Of a stretch of 59,417 nucleotides of DNA, positions 50,637-59,295 are shown in pieces. Every line of letters begins with the position of its first letter. The stretch's first letter is position 1. Below the pieces are notes generated by a model, which saw only the letters and a list, made by a program, of their open reading frames with translations, made no database searches and had not been told where the DNA came from. This stretch comes from an uncultured Oscillospiraceae bacterium (GTDB taxonomy: Bacteria; Bacillota; Clostridia; Oscillospirales; Oscillospiraceae). A program made the position numbers and the translations under genes. The stretch lies in contig CAPGBJ010000064.1 in NCBI GenBank assembly GCA_948616425.1, forward strand, positions 1-59,417, in the 5' to 3' direction.

Positions 50637-51851
50637 TTATTCCTCCGGAATTTCCCCGTTCTCCTCGGCCAGGGCCATGGCCTCCTCCAGGGCCTCCTCG
50701 GCCGCATCGATCTCGGCCTGGGCCGCCAACTCCTCAATGGACTCCAGAGGGGCGGACGCGGGCTTGATGTCAATCTTATAGCCGGTGAGCTTGGCGGCCA
50801 GACGGGCGTTCTGCCCCTCCTTGCCGATGGCCAGGGACAGCTGGTCGTCCGGCACCACCACCCGGCAGCTCCGGGCGTCCACCTTGGAGGGCAGTTCCTC
50901 CACACTGATGACGTCGGCGGGGGACAGCGCAGCGGCAATGTACTGCGCCGGGTCCTCAGACCACTTGATAATGTCGATTTTCTCCCCCTTCAGCTCCTCC
51001 ACGATGGTGTTTACCCGCTGGCCCCGAGGGCCCACACAGGCGCCGATGGGGTCCACGTTGGGCTGGTCGGACCAGACGGCCATTTTGGTGCGGGAGCCCG
51101 CCTCTCGGGCCACAGAGCGGATCTCTACCGTGCCGTCGTAGACCTCGGGGACCTCCAGCTCAAACAGCCGCTTTACCAGGCCGGGGTGGGTCCGGGAGAT
51201 GAGTACCTGGGGGCCCTTGGTGGCCTTGCGGACCTCTACCACGTAGACCTTCAGCCGCTGGCCCTCCACATACCGCTCTCCCTTCACCTGCTCGCCCGAG
51301 CCCAAATAGGCGTCGGTAAATTCAGAACCGGAGTGCAGCCGCAGAGACACCGACCCGTTTCGGGGGTCGATACGGGTGATGGTGCCGGTGAGCAGCTCAT
51401 GCTCCTTGGTGGAGAATTCGTCGTAGATCATCCCCTGCTCCGCCTCCCGGATGCCCTGGATAATGACCTGGCGGGCGGTCTGGGCGGCGATGCGGCCAAA
51501 GGCCCGGGTCTTGATCTCCATGCGCACCGTGTCCCCCAACTCCGCTTGGGGCAGGGCGCTGCGCGCCTCTTCCAGACTGATCTCCATGGAGGGGTTGTCC
51601 ACCTCCTCCACGACCTCCTTCTTCAGGAACAGCCGGACCGTCCCCGCCTCCTCATTGGCCTCGATCACCAGATTGTCCCCCACGCCCTCGTGGTCCCGGC
51701 GGTAGGCCGAAAGCAGCGCCTGGGTCACCTTCTCTATCATATAGCCGGGTTTAATGCCCTTCTCCTGCTCAATCTGATGGATGGCCTCGAAAAATTCCTT
51801 TCCGTCCATCTCGTTGGTGTTGACCTTCTTTTTTGTCACTCTCTTAGCCAC
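50637..51851 (-). CDS. nusA: Transcription termination/antitermination factor NusA
   Basis: 404 residues. The N-terminal RNA polymerase-binding domain, an S1 domain (HELLTGTITRIDPRNGSVSLRL), and the KH domains with VDPIGACVGPRGQRVNTIVEELKGEKIDIIKWSEDP are present. As in Firmicutes, there are no acidic repeats at the C-terminus, only a short acidic tail. It controls pausing, termination and antitermination. A GAGGAAGAAC site precedes the ATG. Second gene of the operon after rimP. Confidence 0.96.
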   Translation of the reverse strand: MAKRVTKKKVNTNEMDGKEFFEAIHQIEQEKGIKPGYMIEKVTQALLSAYRRDHEGVGDNLVIEANEEAGTVRLFLKKEVVEEVDNPSMEISLEEARSALPQAELGDTVRMEIKTRAFGRIAAQTARQVIIQGIREAEQGMIYDEFSTKEHELLTGTITRIDPRNGSVSLRLHSGSEFTDAYLGSGEQVKGERYVEGQRLKVYVVEVRKATKGPQVLISRTHPGLVKRLFELEVPEVYDGTVEIRSVAREAGSRTKMAVWSDQPNVDPIGACVGPRGQRVNTIVEELKGEKIDIIKWSEDPAQYIAAALSPADVISVEELPSKVDARSCRVVVPDDQLSLAIGKEGQNARLAAKLTGYKIDIKPASAPLESIEELAAQAEIDAAEEALEEAMALAEENGEIPEE

Positions 51852-51947
51852 GGTGTTCTTCCTCCTGAACTGTTAGGGACGCATCATGCTGCATCCATTC
51901 ATAATTTGCAACGCCATGCGGCGCGGCGGGCCCTTGGCACCCCGCCC

Positions 51948-52403
51948 TCAAATCCTGGGGTACAGCCGTACCAGAGCGATCTCCTGCTTGGTAAAGACCG
52001 CCTCTCCGCCGCCCGCGTCCAGGGTGACGTCTCCATCTTCATAGCCTTTGAGGATACCCACAAACTCCTTGCGCCCCTCCCGAGGACGGTAGAGTCTGAC
52101 CTCTACTTCCGCCCCCTGGAAACGCCGGAAGTGCTCCGGCCGCTTCAGCACCCGGTCCGCCCCGGCGGAGGATACCTCGAAGGTGTAGCTGCCCTCGATC
52201 GGGTCCGCCTCGTCCAACAGATCGGACAGGGGACGGGAGACCGCCTCGCAGTCGTCAATAGACACGCCGCCCTCCTTGTCGATGTAGACCCGGAGGAACC
52301 AGCTTCCCGCCTCCTTCACATATTCCACATCCCACAGGGCGCAGCCCGCGCGCTCCACCACGGGACGAGCCAGTTCAGCCACAGTATCGGTTACCTTTGC
52401 CAT
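51948..52403 (-). CDS. rimP: Ribosome maturation factor RimP
   Basis: 151 residues. The pattern VVERAGCALWDVEYVKEAGSWFLRVYIDKEGGVSIDDCEAVSRPLSDLLDEADPIEGSYTFEVSSAGADRVLKRPEHFRRF is diagnostic of RimP, needed for 30S assembly. The ATG at 52403 has AGAAGGGTG upstream. It is the first gene of the operon; the promoter lies about 260 bp upstream, with repeat copy C inside the leader. Confidence 0.96.
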   Translation of the reverse strand: MAKVTDTVAELARPVVERAGCALWDVEYVKEAGSWFLRVYIDKEGGVSIDDCEAVSRPLSDLLDEADPIEGSYTFEVSSAGADRVLKRPEHFRRFQGAEVEVRLYRPREGRKEFVGILKGYEDGDVTLDAGGGEAVFTKQEIALVRLYPRI

Positions 52404-52478
52404 ATTGACACACCCTTCTCTTTGGCAATTCCAAGGCCCCAAGGCAGAATCCAACCGGATTCACTCGAAAAAAATGAT

Positions 52479-52564
52479 TCCCAATTCGCTTTTATCTTCC
52501 TCCGGGAGAAAATAGCCCTGTGATTTCCGCCCCCTGCGGAGGCGGAAACAGAAAAAAATTGGGA
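52479..52564 (+). repeat. MITE-like palindromic repeat, copy C (86 bp)
   Basis: Intact ends TCCCAATT (52479) and AATTGGGA (52564), the block TTCCTCCGGGAGAAAATAGCC and the GC-rich hairpin. It lies in the rimP leader, between the promoter at 52662-52690 and the rimP start, so its hairpin is transcribed with the operon. Confidence 0.8.
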
Positions 52565-52911
52565 GAAAAAACAGTGGGAAGCTGGACCTCTTCTCAGTTT
52601 TTTCAATCAAAAAGAGCGGAGCCGCGACCCCACTCTACCATCACCGTTTCATTATGGTGAAATTATACCATATATCAAGTCCAAATGCAAGAGCTTTTCC
52701 TGAAGTTTTTCCCAAAAAGACGCGCTCCCCTCAAAGTTTTTCCGTCAAAGAAGGTCAAAAAATCCAATTTGGCCGCTCATTCCCGGAGTGAGTTCAAAAA
52801 ATCGGCGTATACTATAACCCGGATGGAACCTCCATGAAAAAAATAACGGCAGGGTCGGGCGGAGCGCTGGGGACGGCATCCCACGGCCCTGTGCAGAGGG
52901 AGGATACAGCG
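52565..52911. other. Divergent intergenic region rimP/lipoprotein
   Basis: It contains the rimP promoter (52662-52690), an ATTATGGTGA-type small palindrome near the start of that transcript, and the leader of the lipoprotein gene with a TATACT/TATAAC -10-like stretch near 52808-52818. No other gene was seen. Confidence 0.55.
52662..52690 (-). promoter_or_regulatory. Promoter of the rimP-nusA-infB operon
   Basis: On the minus strand TTGCAT (52690-52685), 17 bp, TATAAT (52667-52662). The leader to rimP is about 250 nt. Confidence 0.8.
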
Positions 52912-53346
52912 ATGAAAAAGAGCTTGACTGCTCTGACCCTGGCTCTCGCCCTGGCGGGTACGCTGGCGGCTTGCAGCACAGATAGAAATCCCGCCGCCAA
53001 CAGCGGCACCCCCGGAACCAGCGGAACCCCTGGCACCAGCGGCGGCACCGGCTCCTCCGCCGGGCAGGTCGCCCGGCGGTACGGCGGCGAGAGCATCTAC
53101 AACGGCCGCAGCTATCTGGACGACGGCCGATATACCGCCGGTTCCAACGGCCAGGTCTATGGCCGTGACGGCAACACCGTCTCCCGGGACCTGACTCGGG
53201 GCGCCCGGGACATTGTCCGGGGCACCGAGGACGTGATGGACGACATCGGCCGGGGCATCGGCAACGCCGCCCGGGATATCACCGGAAACGGCAGCTACTC
53301 CGGCACCCCCAGCTGGGAACCTGACTCCAGCGCGGTGCGCAATTAA
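52912..53346 (+). CDS. Small secreted lipoprotein of low complexity
   Basis: 144 residues. A signal peptide with lipobox LAAC (MKKSLTALTLALALAGTLAACS) is followed by a Gly/Thr/Ser/Pro repeat region (GTPGTSGTPGTSGG). A charged, glycine-rich part follows, with repeated GR and RD motifs (TRGARDIVRGTEDVMDDIGRGIGNAARDITG). It is membrane-anchored outside the cell; function unknown. The start at 52912 follows AGGGAGGA; a longer frame from 52834 does not begin with a signal sequence. A terminator follows. Confidence 0.85.
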   Translation: MKKSLTALTLALALAGTLAACSTDRNPAANSGTPGTSGTPGTSGGTGSSAGQVARRYGGESIYNGRSYLDDGRYTAGSNGQVYGRDGNTVSRDLTRGARDIVRGTEDVMDDIGRGIGNAARDITGNGSYSGTPSWEPDSSAVRN

Positions 53347-53350
53347 TCCA

Positions 53351-53384
53351 AAAGCGGGACGGGCAAGAGCCCGTCCCGCTTTTC
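53351..53384. terminator. Bidirectional terminator between lipoprotein and YgiQ genes
   Basis: AAAGCGGGACGGGC (53351-53364) pairs perfectly with GCCCGTCCCGCTTT (53369-53382) around AAGA; rightward it runs into TTTTC. It abuts the YgiQ stop. Confidence 0.85.
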
Positions 53385-55359
53385 ACTTCTTTTTTCTGGG
53401 TTTTGCCTTCGCCCAGCCCGCCTTTTTTGCGGGGCGGGCCGAGGTGTCCCGCTTCTCTACCCGGGTGCGGGTGTCGGTACGGGCCCCCTTGCCCCTCCCG
53501 CTCCGGTCCCGGGAGGGGGGCGCGCCGTGGGCGCCCCCCGCAGGCGGTCCCCCCCTCTCCGGCTTCACCAGGCAGTGTTTGCCGTAGCCGATCAGATCCT
53601 CCCGGCCGGTTTTGTGGAGGGCCTCCAGCACCAGCTTGCGGTTCTGGGGTTTTCTCCACTGCATCAGCGCCCGCTGGAGGGCCTTGTCGTGGGGGGACTT
53701 GGGGACAAACACCGGCTGCATGGTCCGGGGGTCGATCCCTGTATACCACATGCAGGTGGCCAGGGTGCCCGGGGTGGGGTAGAAATCCTGGACCTGTTCG
53801 GGCATATGTCCCTGCCGGTTGAGCCACTCGGCCAGGCGGACCGCGTCGTCCAAAGTACAGCCCGGGTGGGAGGAGATGAGATAGGGCACCAAGTACTGCT
53901 CCTTGCCGTAGCGGCGGTTGAGCTTGAAGTACTTCTCCCGGAATGTTTCATAGACCTGAATGTGGGGCTTGCCCATATAGTCCAGGGTGTGGGCCACGCA
54001 GTGTTCCGGGGCCACCTTCAGCTGGCCCGATATATGGTGCTGGACCAGGTCGGTGAAAAACTCCCCGCTGGGGTCCTTCATCAGGTAGTCGAAACGGATT
54101 CCCGAGCGGATAAAGATCTTTTTCACCTTGGGGATCGCCCGGAGTTTGCGCAGCAGCAGCATGTAGTCGGTGTGGTCGGCGTCCAGATTGGGGCAGGGCT
54201 CCGGGGCCAGGCAGGCCCGGTTGCGGCACATGCCGTGCTTCAGCTGCTTCTGGCAGGAGGGCCGGCGGAAGGTGGCCGAGGGGCCGCCCACGTCGTGGAT
54301 ATAGCCCTTGAAGCCGGGGTGCGCGGCGAGCAGCTTCACCTCCCGGATCACGCTCTCATGGCTGCGGCTGGAGACCGTCCTCCCCTGATGAAAGGCCAGA
54401 GAACAGAAGCTGCACGCCCCGAAACAGCCCCGGTTGTGGGTGACGGAGAAACGCACCTCCTCAATGGCGGGCACGCCCCCCATCGCATCGTACATGGGGT
54501 GGGGTTCTCGGACGTAGGGCAGCTCGGCCACTCGGTCCAGTTCCTGGGTGGTCAGAGGGAAGGCCGGGGGGTTGACGATCAAAAATTGACTGCCGTGCTT
54601 CTGGACGACAGCCCTACCCGACACCGCGTCGTGCTCCTGGTACTCCGCCATGTTGGCCCGGGCGTAGGCCGCTTTGGAGGCGGACACCTCCTCGAAGGAG
54701 GGGACCTCCACCTTGGGGTAGGCGCAGATACCGGGGTGTCTGCCGATGACGCAGGTGCCCCGCACGTCGGTGATCTCCCCCACCGGGGTACCCGAGGCCA
54801 GCCGGGCCGCGATCTCCAGGGTGGCAGTCTCCCCCATGCCGTAGGTGAGGATATCCGCCTGGGCGTCGAAGAGGACGGAGCGGCGCACCTTGTCCTCCCA
54901 GTAGTCGTAGTGGGCAAAGCGGCGCAGGCTGGCCTCCAGCCCCCCGATGACCAGGGGGATGTCCCCAAAGGCCTCCCGCACCCGGTTGGAATAGACAATG
55001 GTGGCCCGGTCGGGGCGCAGGCCGGCCCTCCGGCCGGGGGAGTAGGCGTCGTCGTGGCGGCGCTTTTTGGCGGCAGTGTAGTGGGCCACCATGGAGTCGA
55101 TGTTCCCCGCCCCGACGAGCACCCCCAGCCGGGGTCTCCCCAGAGCGGCGAAAGCCTCTGCCGTGCGCCAGTCCGGCTGGGCCAGGACGGCCACCCGATA
55201 CCCCGCCCCCTCCAGAATCCGCCCGATGATGGCCGTGCCGAAAGAGGGGTGGTCCACATAGGCGTCCCCGGTGATGAGCAGGAAGTCATACCACGCCCAG
55301 CCCCGGCGGGCCATGTCCTCCCGGCTCACAGGGAGGAACAGATCTCGGTCAAAGGGCAT
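53383..55359 (-). CDS. YgiQ family radical SAM protein
   Basis: 658 residues. The N-terminal YgiQ domain (DAYVDHPSFGTAIIGRILEGAGYRVAVLAQPDW) is followed by a radical SAM domain with the cluster motif CFGACSFC. The FGAC...HPG-IH-VGGPSATF block and the C-terminal YgiQ-specific part (QVQDFYPTPGTLATCMWYTGIDP) are present. The last 75 residues are a basic Arg/Gly/Lys tail. The reaction of YgiQ is not established. AGGAGGGG precedes the ATG at 55359. It follows the phosphatase/GNAT gene by 17 bp in the pyr unit. Confidence 0.93.
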   Translation of the reverse strand: MPFDRDLFLPVSREDMARRGWAWYDFLLITGDAYVDHPSFGTAIIGRILEGAGYRVAVLAQPDWRTAEAFAALGRPRLGVLVGAGNIDSMVAHYTAAKKRRHDDAYSPGRRAGLRPDRATIVYSNRVREAFGDIPLVIGGLEASLRRFAHYDYWEDKVRRSVLFDAQADILTYGMGETATLEIAARLASGTPVGEITDVRGTCVIGRHPGICAYPKVEVPSFEEVSASKAAYARANMAEYQEHDAVSGRAVVQKHGSQFLIVNPPAFPLTTQELDRVAELPYVREPHPMYDAMGGVPAIEEVRFSVTHNRGCFGACSFCSLAFHQGRTVSSRSHESVIREVKLLAAHPGFKGYIHDVGGPSATFRRPSCQKQLKHGMCRNRACLAPEPCPNLDADHTDYMLLLRKLRAIPKVKKIFIRSGIRFDYLMKDPSGEFFTDLVQHHISGQLKVAPEHCVAHTLDYMGKPHIQVYETFREKYFKLNRRYGKEQYLVPYLISSHPGCTLDDAVRLAEWLNRQGHMPEQVQDFYPTPGTLATCMWYTGIDPRTMQPVFVPKSPHDKALQRALMQWRKPQNRKLVLEALHKTGREDLIGYGKHCLVKPERGGPPAGGAHGAPPSRDRSGRGKGARTDTRTRVEKRDTSARPAKKAGWAKAKPRKKK

Positions 55360-55376
55360 CGCGCTCCCCTCCTGTC

Positions 55377-56513
55377 TTACCACTCATATCCGATATACTT
55401 CTCCAGCAGGTCGCCCTCCCGGTCCTCTCTCAGCTTCACAAAGCCGTATGTCTGGAAGAAGCGCCTGGCCCGCTCGCTGCCGGCCGGGCAGTGCAGGCGC
55501 AGGCGGTCCCGGCCGCTGTTGCGGTACATGGACACCGCCGCGCCGATGAGCTGAATCCCCAGCTTCCTGCCCCGGTCCTCCGGGAGGATGGACAGGAATT
55601 TGATGTATCCCGCCCCCTCCTCCTTATCCCGGTCCATGTCATACAGGGTCACGCCCATGGGCCGCTCCCCCGCATAAAATATGTTGATATTCCACATCCC
55701 CCCGGGAGATGCCTGCCACAGCTCCTCCGCCTCTTGGAGCAAACGGCCGTCGGGCACGTCGGGACAGAGTTCCCGCCGCAATTTTAGGTACAGTTCCCGC
55801 TCCTGGGGCCAGGAGCGGAGGGGGATATGCCCCCACAGGTTGACATCCGCCGCTTTGGTCTTGTCCTTCCGCCACCAGGCCTGGCGGGCCAGGGTGGAGA
55901 TTTCCTCTGGCAGGTGGGAGTTGTCCATCTCGAATTGGACCGCAAACCGCTCCCCGTCGAAGGTAAGGCAGGACACCGCCGTGTTGTCCCCGTGGGGAAG
56001 GCTGTGCCACTCCTCCGGAGGCACTCCCCTCACCCGGCCCAGAAACTGGCGCAGCGCCATGCCGTGGCTGAACAGGGCCACGGTCTGGCCGGGGTGCCGC
56101 CGGGCGATACGGCGGACGGTCTCCTCCATCCGGTCCCCCAGCTGGAAGAAGCTCTCCCCCTTCTCCACCTCCCAGGCCGGGTCGGTGCGGTTGAACAGGT
56201 CTATGGCCTGGGGGTCGCTGTGCCGCACCGCCCCAAAGGTCTGGTCCTCCCAGACCCCCAGGTTCAGCTCCCGCAGGCCGGGGTCGGTATGCAGCTCCAG
56301 CCCCTTGGGCACATAGATCGCCCGGGCGGTGGTACAGGTGCGGAACAGGTCGCTGGAGTACACCGCGTCAATGGGAATATCCCGAAAACGCGCCTCCAGC
56401 GCCGCGATCTGCCGGTAGCCGTTTTCGGTGATCAGGGAGTTATACCAGCCGTGGACCCGGCGGTACAAGTTGCCCTCCGCCTCGGCGTGGCGGATAAGGT
56501 AGATGGTGGTCAT
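55377..56513 (-). CDS. Fusion of histidine phosphatase (phosphoglycerate mutase-like) and GNAT acetyltransferase domains
   Basis: 378 residues. The first about 200 are a histidine phosphatase with YLIRHAEAEGN (catalytic His) and ALFSHGMALRQFLG (second His), plus the ELNLGVWED block near the Glu site. The last about 150 are a GNAT domain with the acetyl-CoA loop DRGRKLGIQLIGAA and a C-terminal FFQTYGFVKL. Fusions of these two domains are seen in Firmicutes, but no substrate is known. The start overlaps the upstream zinc-ribbon frame by 4 bp (ATGA), which supports translational coupling and the start chosen. Confidence 0.9.
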   Translation of the reverse strand: MTTIYLIRHAEAEGNLYRRVHGWYNSLITENGYRQIAALEARFRDIPIDAVYSSDLFRTCTTARAIYVPKGLELHTDPGLRELNLGVWEDQTFGAVRHSDPQAIDLFNRTDPAWEVEKGESFFQLGDRMEETVRRIARRHPGQTVALFSHGMALRQFLGRVRGVPPEEWHSLPHGDNTAVSCLTFDGERFAVQFEMDNSHLPEEISTLARQAWWRKDKTKAADVNLWGHIPLRSWPQERELYLKLRRELCPDVPDGRLLQEAEELWQASPGGMWNINIFYAGERPMGVTLYDMDRDKEEGAGYIKFLSILPEDRGRKLGIQLIGAAVSMYRNSGRDRLRLHCPAGSERARRFFQTYGFVKLREDREGDLLEKYIGYEW

Positions 56514-56700
56514 AGCTCTTTCATCCGATCTTTCATAATTTGGGGGTCCATAAACTTGATCTGCCCGCAGTGTTCACAGCGGAACAGGGCCAGCTCATCA
56601 GCCTGCCCGGCTTCTCCGCCTTGACCCGCGCCTCGGCTTTCTCCTGTTCCAGCTCCGTCAGCACGGCGCGGAGCTTCTCCGGCTCCGCCGCCCGGCGAGG
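56510..56700 (-). pseudogene. Small zinc-ribbon-like protein gene interrupted by a frameshift
   Basis: Two frames join into one sensible small protein. The upstream part reads EKLRAVLTELEQEKAEARVKAEK in one frame. The downstream part reads AGQADELALFRCEHCGQIKFMDPQIMKDRMKEL in another and stops at the ATGA overlap with the phosphatase/GNAT gene. Insertion of one G in the run near 56609-56612 would join them exactly. The end carries one CxxC pair. No start codon is certain: a TTG overlapping the pyrF stop (56712) or a GTG near 56664 is possible. It may be a real frameshift, a sequencing error, or programmed; I cannot tell which. Family not recognised. Confidence 0.5.
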
Positions 56701-56704
56701 GCGC

Positions 56705-57628
56705 TTACACAATCGTGACGAACTGCTTAATATCCTCCCGCATGGCGATGGCGGCGTCCCGGGCCGCCTGGGCGAAGTCCAGGCCGTCCTTTCCCGTCTT
56801 CTTCCAGGCGCACATGATGCCCCGGGAGGAATTGACAATGGCCCCGTGGCCATATTTGTCAAAGGCGTAGCGCACATCCTCGGCGGTGCCGCCCTGGGCC
56901 CCGTAGCCCGGGACCAGGAAGAAGGTGTGCTCCAGCCGCTTGCGCAGAGCCCGGATATCGGAGGGATAGGTGGCCCCCACCACGGCCCCGGCCATGTTGT
57001 AGCCATATTTGCCCTGGGTGCCCTTTGCCACCCGCTCGTTTAAATCGCCGATGACCTCATACACCTGCCGGTCCCCCGCCACGATGTCCTGTAGTTCTCC
57101 GGAGCCGGGGTTGGAAGTCTTTACCAGCACAAAGACGCACTTGTCCTCTGATATGGCGGCATCCAGGAAGGGCTTGATGGAGTCGGAGCCCATGTAGCCG
57201 CTGATCGTAATACAGTCAGGGTCGAAGGACTTGAACACCTGTCCCTCGATCTTCGCCCCGGTGAGCCACCCCTCGGAGTAGGCGGCGGCGGTGGAGCCGA
57301 TGTCCCCCCGCTTGATGTCGGCAATGACATAGAGTCCTTTGCTCTTGGCATACTGAATGGTGCGCTCCAGCATCTCCATGCCCCGCCAGCCCATGTTCTC
57401 ATAGTAGGCGGTCTGGGGCTTGACCGAGGGGACAATATCGCACAGCGCGTCGATCAGTCCCACGTTAAACTGCCAGATGGCCTCTACCGCCCCCTCCAGC
57501 CCCACGCCGCGCGCGGCATAGGCCGCCTTGCGGATGTGTTCGGGGACATACTCAATGCGGGCGTCCAGCCCGGCCACGGTGGGGTTCTTCATCGCCCTGA
57601 TCTTATCTTGTAAAACATCAATGGACAT
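56705..57628 (-). CDS. pyrF: Orotidine 5'-phosphate decarboxylase
   Basis: 307 residues, type 2 (longer) OMP decarboxylase. The catalytic DxKRGDIG block is ADIKRGDIGSTAAAYSEGWL, the N-terminal part is AGLDARIEYVP, and the C-terminal part is VPGYGAQGGTAEDV...NSSRGIM. It makes UMP from OMP, the last step of de novo pyrimidine synthesis. GAGAGGAAC precedes the ATG. It lies 56 bp after pyrC. Confidence 0.95.
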   Translation of the reverse strand: MSIDVLQDKIRAMKNPTVAGLDARIEYVPEHIRKAAYAARGVGLEGAVEAIWQFNVGLIDALCDIVPSVKPQTAYYENMGWRGMEMLERTIQYAKSKGLYVIADIKRGDIGSTAAAYSEGWLTGAKIEGQVFKSFDPDCITISGYMGSDSIKPFLDAAISEDKCVFVLVKTSNPGSGELQDIVAGDRQVYEVIGDLNERVAKGTQGKYGYNMAGAVVGATYPSDIRALRKRLEHTFFLVPGYGAQGGTAEDVRYAFDKYGHGAIVNSSRGIMCAWKKTGKDGLDFAQAARDAAIAMREDIKQFVTIV

Positions 57629-57684
57629 ATCTTTTGTTCCTCTCTCTCTTAATTTCTATCCAGTTCTGTCACAGTCCAACCGAC

Positions 57685-58962
57685 TCAGCCGCCCTGATAG
57701 ATCACCTTGCCCCCGGCGATGGTATACTTGACCCTGCCCTTCACCCGCATCCCGGCAAAGGGGGTGTTGCGGGCCTTGGAGGCAAATTGGTCCGGGTCTA
57801 TGGTCCACTCCTCATCCGGGTCGAAAATGACCAGGTCGGCCACCGCCCCCAGCGACATGCGGCCCCGGGCCAGGTGGAGGATATCGGCGGGGTTGGTGGA
57901 CATACGGCGGATGACGCCGGGCAGGTCCAGCTTTTGGGTGTGATACAGACGGGTGAGGGCCAGGGCCAGGCTGGTTTCCAGGCCAATCATGCCGCTGGGC
58001 GCCCGGCTGAGAGGACGGGCCTTCTCATCCGGGGCGTGCGGGGCGTGGTCGGTGGCGATCGCGTCGATTGTACCGTCTTTCAGGCCGGCAATGATGCCCT
58101 GCACATCTTTCTTGGTGCGCAGAGGCGGGTTGACCCGGGCCATCCCCCCCTGGGTAAGCACCTCGTCCTCTGTGAGGGTGAAGTACTGCGGGCAGGTCTC
58201 ACAGGTGATCAGCACGCCCTTTTTCTTCATCTTTCGGATAATCTCCACCCCGCGCGCGGTGGAGACATGGCAGATGTGGACCCGCCCCCCGGTCTCCTCC
58301 GCCAGCATGGCGTCCCGCATAATCATGATCTCTTCGGCAATGGCGGGCCGCCCCTCCAGCCACAGCTGGCGGGAGACGCTGCCCTCGTTCACCGCCCGGC
58401 CAGCCACCATGGAGGTGTCTTCACAGTGGCACAAAATGGGCAGCTCCAGCTGCCGGGCCAGAATCAGCGCGTCCCGCATCAGGTTGGCGTTGTCCACGTT
58501 GCAGCCGTCGTCGGACAGGGCAATGGCCCCGGCCGCCTTCAGCGCCTCGGCGTCAGTGGGCTCCTCCCCCTGCAGCCCCTTGGACAGGGCGGCCACGGGG
58601 TAGACCCCCACGCCGTTGGCCTCCTTCGCCCGACCCAGCACGTAGGCCACCTGTTCCGGGCAGTCTACCGCCGGGCTGGTGTTGGCCATACAGGCCACCG
58701 AGGTGACGCCCCCCCGGGCGGCTGCGGCGCAGCCAGTGAGAATATCCTCCTTGTAGGTCAGGCCGGGGTCCCGGAAGTGGACATGCATGTCCACAAGTCC
58801 CGGGGCCACTGTCAGTCCGGACGCGTCCACGGTCTGGTCGACCTGGGCGGTCAGCCCCCGCTCCAGCAGGCTGATCCGTCCATATTCCACCAGGATGTCT
58901 TGAAGCAAAATCGCCCCCGTCACCGGATGGATCACCCGTCCGTTTTTGATCAATAACTTCAT
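57685..58962 (-). CDS. pyrC: Dihydroorotase (class I)
   Basis: 425 residues. The metal site HVHFRDPG with TYKEDILTGCAAAARGGVTSVACMANTSP is present, plus HCEDTS, HICHVSTARG, and DAIATDHAPH. It closes the dihydroorotate ring in pyrimidine synthesis. GGAGGAG precedes the ATG. A good promoter lies 40 bp upstream and should drive pyrC, pyrF, the frameshifted small gene, the phosphatase/GNAT gene and YgiQ. No PyrR-type attenuator was recognised in the short leader. Confidence 0.95.
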   Translation of the reverse strand: MKLLIKNGRVIHPVTGAILLQDILVEYGRISLLERGLTAQVDQTVDASGLTVAPGLVDMHVHFRDPGLTYKEDILTGCAAAARGGVTSVACMANTSPAVDCPEQVAYVLGRAKEANGVGVYPVAALSKGLQGEEPTDAEALKAAGAIALSDDGCNVDNANLMRDALILARQLELPILCHCEDTSMVAGRAVNEGSVSRQLWLEGRPAIAEEIMIMRDAMLAEETGGRVHICHVSTARGVEIIRKMKKKGVLITCETCPQYFTLTEDEVLTQGGMARVNPPLRTKKDVQGIIAGLKDGTIDAIATDHAPHAPDEKARPLSRAPSGMIGLETSLALALTRLYHTQKLDLPGVIRRMSTNPADILHLARGRMSLGAVADLVIFDPDEEWTIDPDQFASKARNTPFAGMRVKGRVKYTIAGGKVIYQGG

Positions 58963-59001
58963 AGATCTCCTCCCGAAGGTACCATAATAACCTGATATTA
59001 A

Positions 59002-59030
59002 ATTATAGCGGAAGAGTCAGGATTTAGCAA
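59002..59030 (-). promoter_or_regulatory. pyrC operon promoter
   Basis: On the minus strand TTGCTA (59030-59025), 17 bp, TATAAT (59007-59002). Confidence 0.8.
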
Positions 59031-59070
59031 CGAATTTTTTCCCTTTTCCGGGAAGAATAAAAAAGCGGCA

Positions 59071-59089
59071 GACCGGCGCTCCGCCGGTC
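59071..59089 (-). terminator. Hairpin with T6 tract upstream of pyrC
   Basis: GACCGGCG/CGCCGGTC around CTC. Read leftward it is followed by TGCCGCTTTTTTATTC. It would stop transcripts entering pyrC from the right; read rightward it lies in the leader of the small 59113 gene. Confidence 0.5.
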
Positions 59090-59112
59090 ACGCAAAAAAG
59101 GAGGGGAACACG

Positions 59113-59295
59113 ATGCAAAATTACAGCTGCGGAAGCGGAAAGTTTATTATGGGCATGGCCGCCGGTATGGTAGCGGGCACGGCCCTGGGCGCGGTTATGG
59201 CCCCGTCCAGCCGCCAGGTGAAGCGGGCCGCCCACCGGGCAGCCAAGCGGGTCAACGAGGCGGTGGACCACTTGACTGACGCTATGGACTTTTAA
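59113..59295 (+). CDS. Small glycine/alanine-rich protein, YtxH-like
   Basis: 60 residues. A short polar start (MQNYSCGSGKF) is followed by one membrane segment (IMGMAAGMVAGTALGAVMAP) and a basic amphipathic helix (RQVKRAAHRAAKRVNEAVDHLTDAM). This resembles YtxH-type stress-related small membrane proteins, though the match is by pattern only. AAGGAGGGG precedes the ATG and a 19 bp perfect hairpin begins at its stop codon. Confidence 0.75.
   Translation: MQNYSCGSGKFIMGMAAGMVAGTALGAVMAPSSRQVKRAAHRAAKRVNEAVDHLTDAMDF

Noticed and set aside
53527..55554. 675-residue rightward frame opposite YgiQ
   Set aside because: Antisense shadow of the radical SAM gene.
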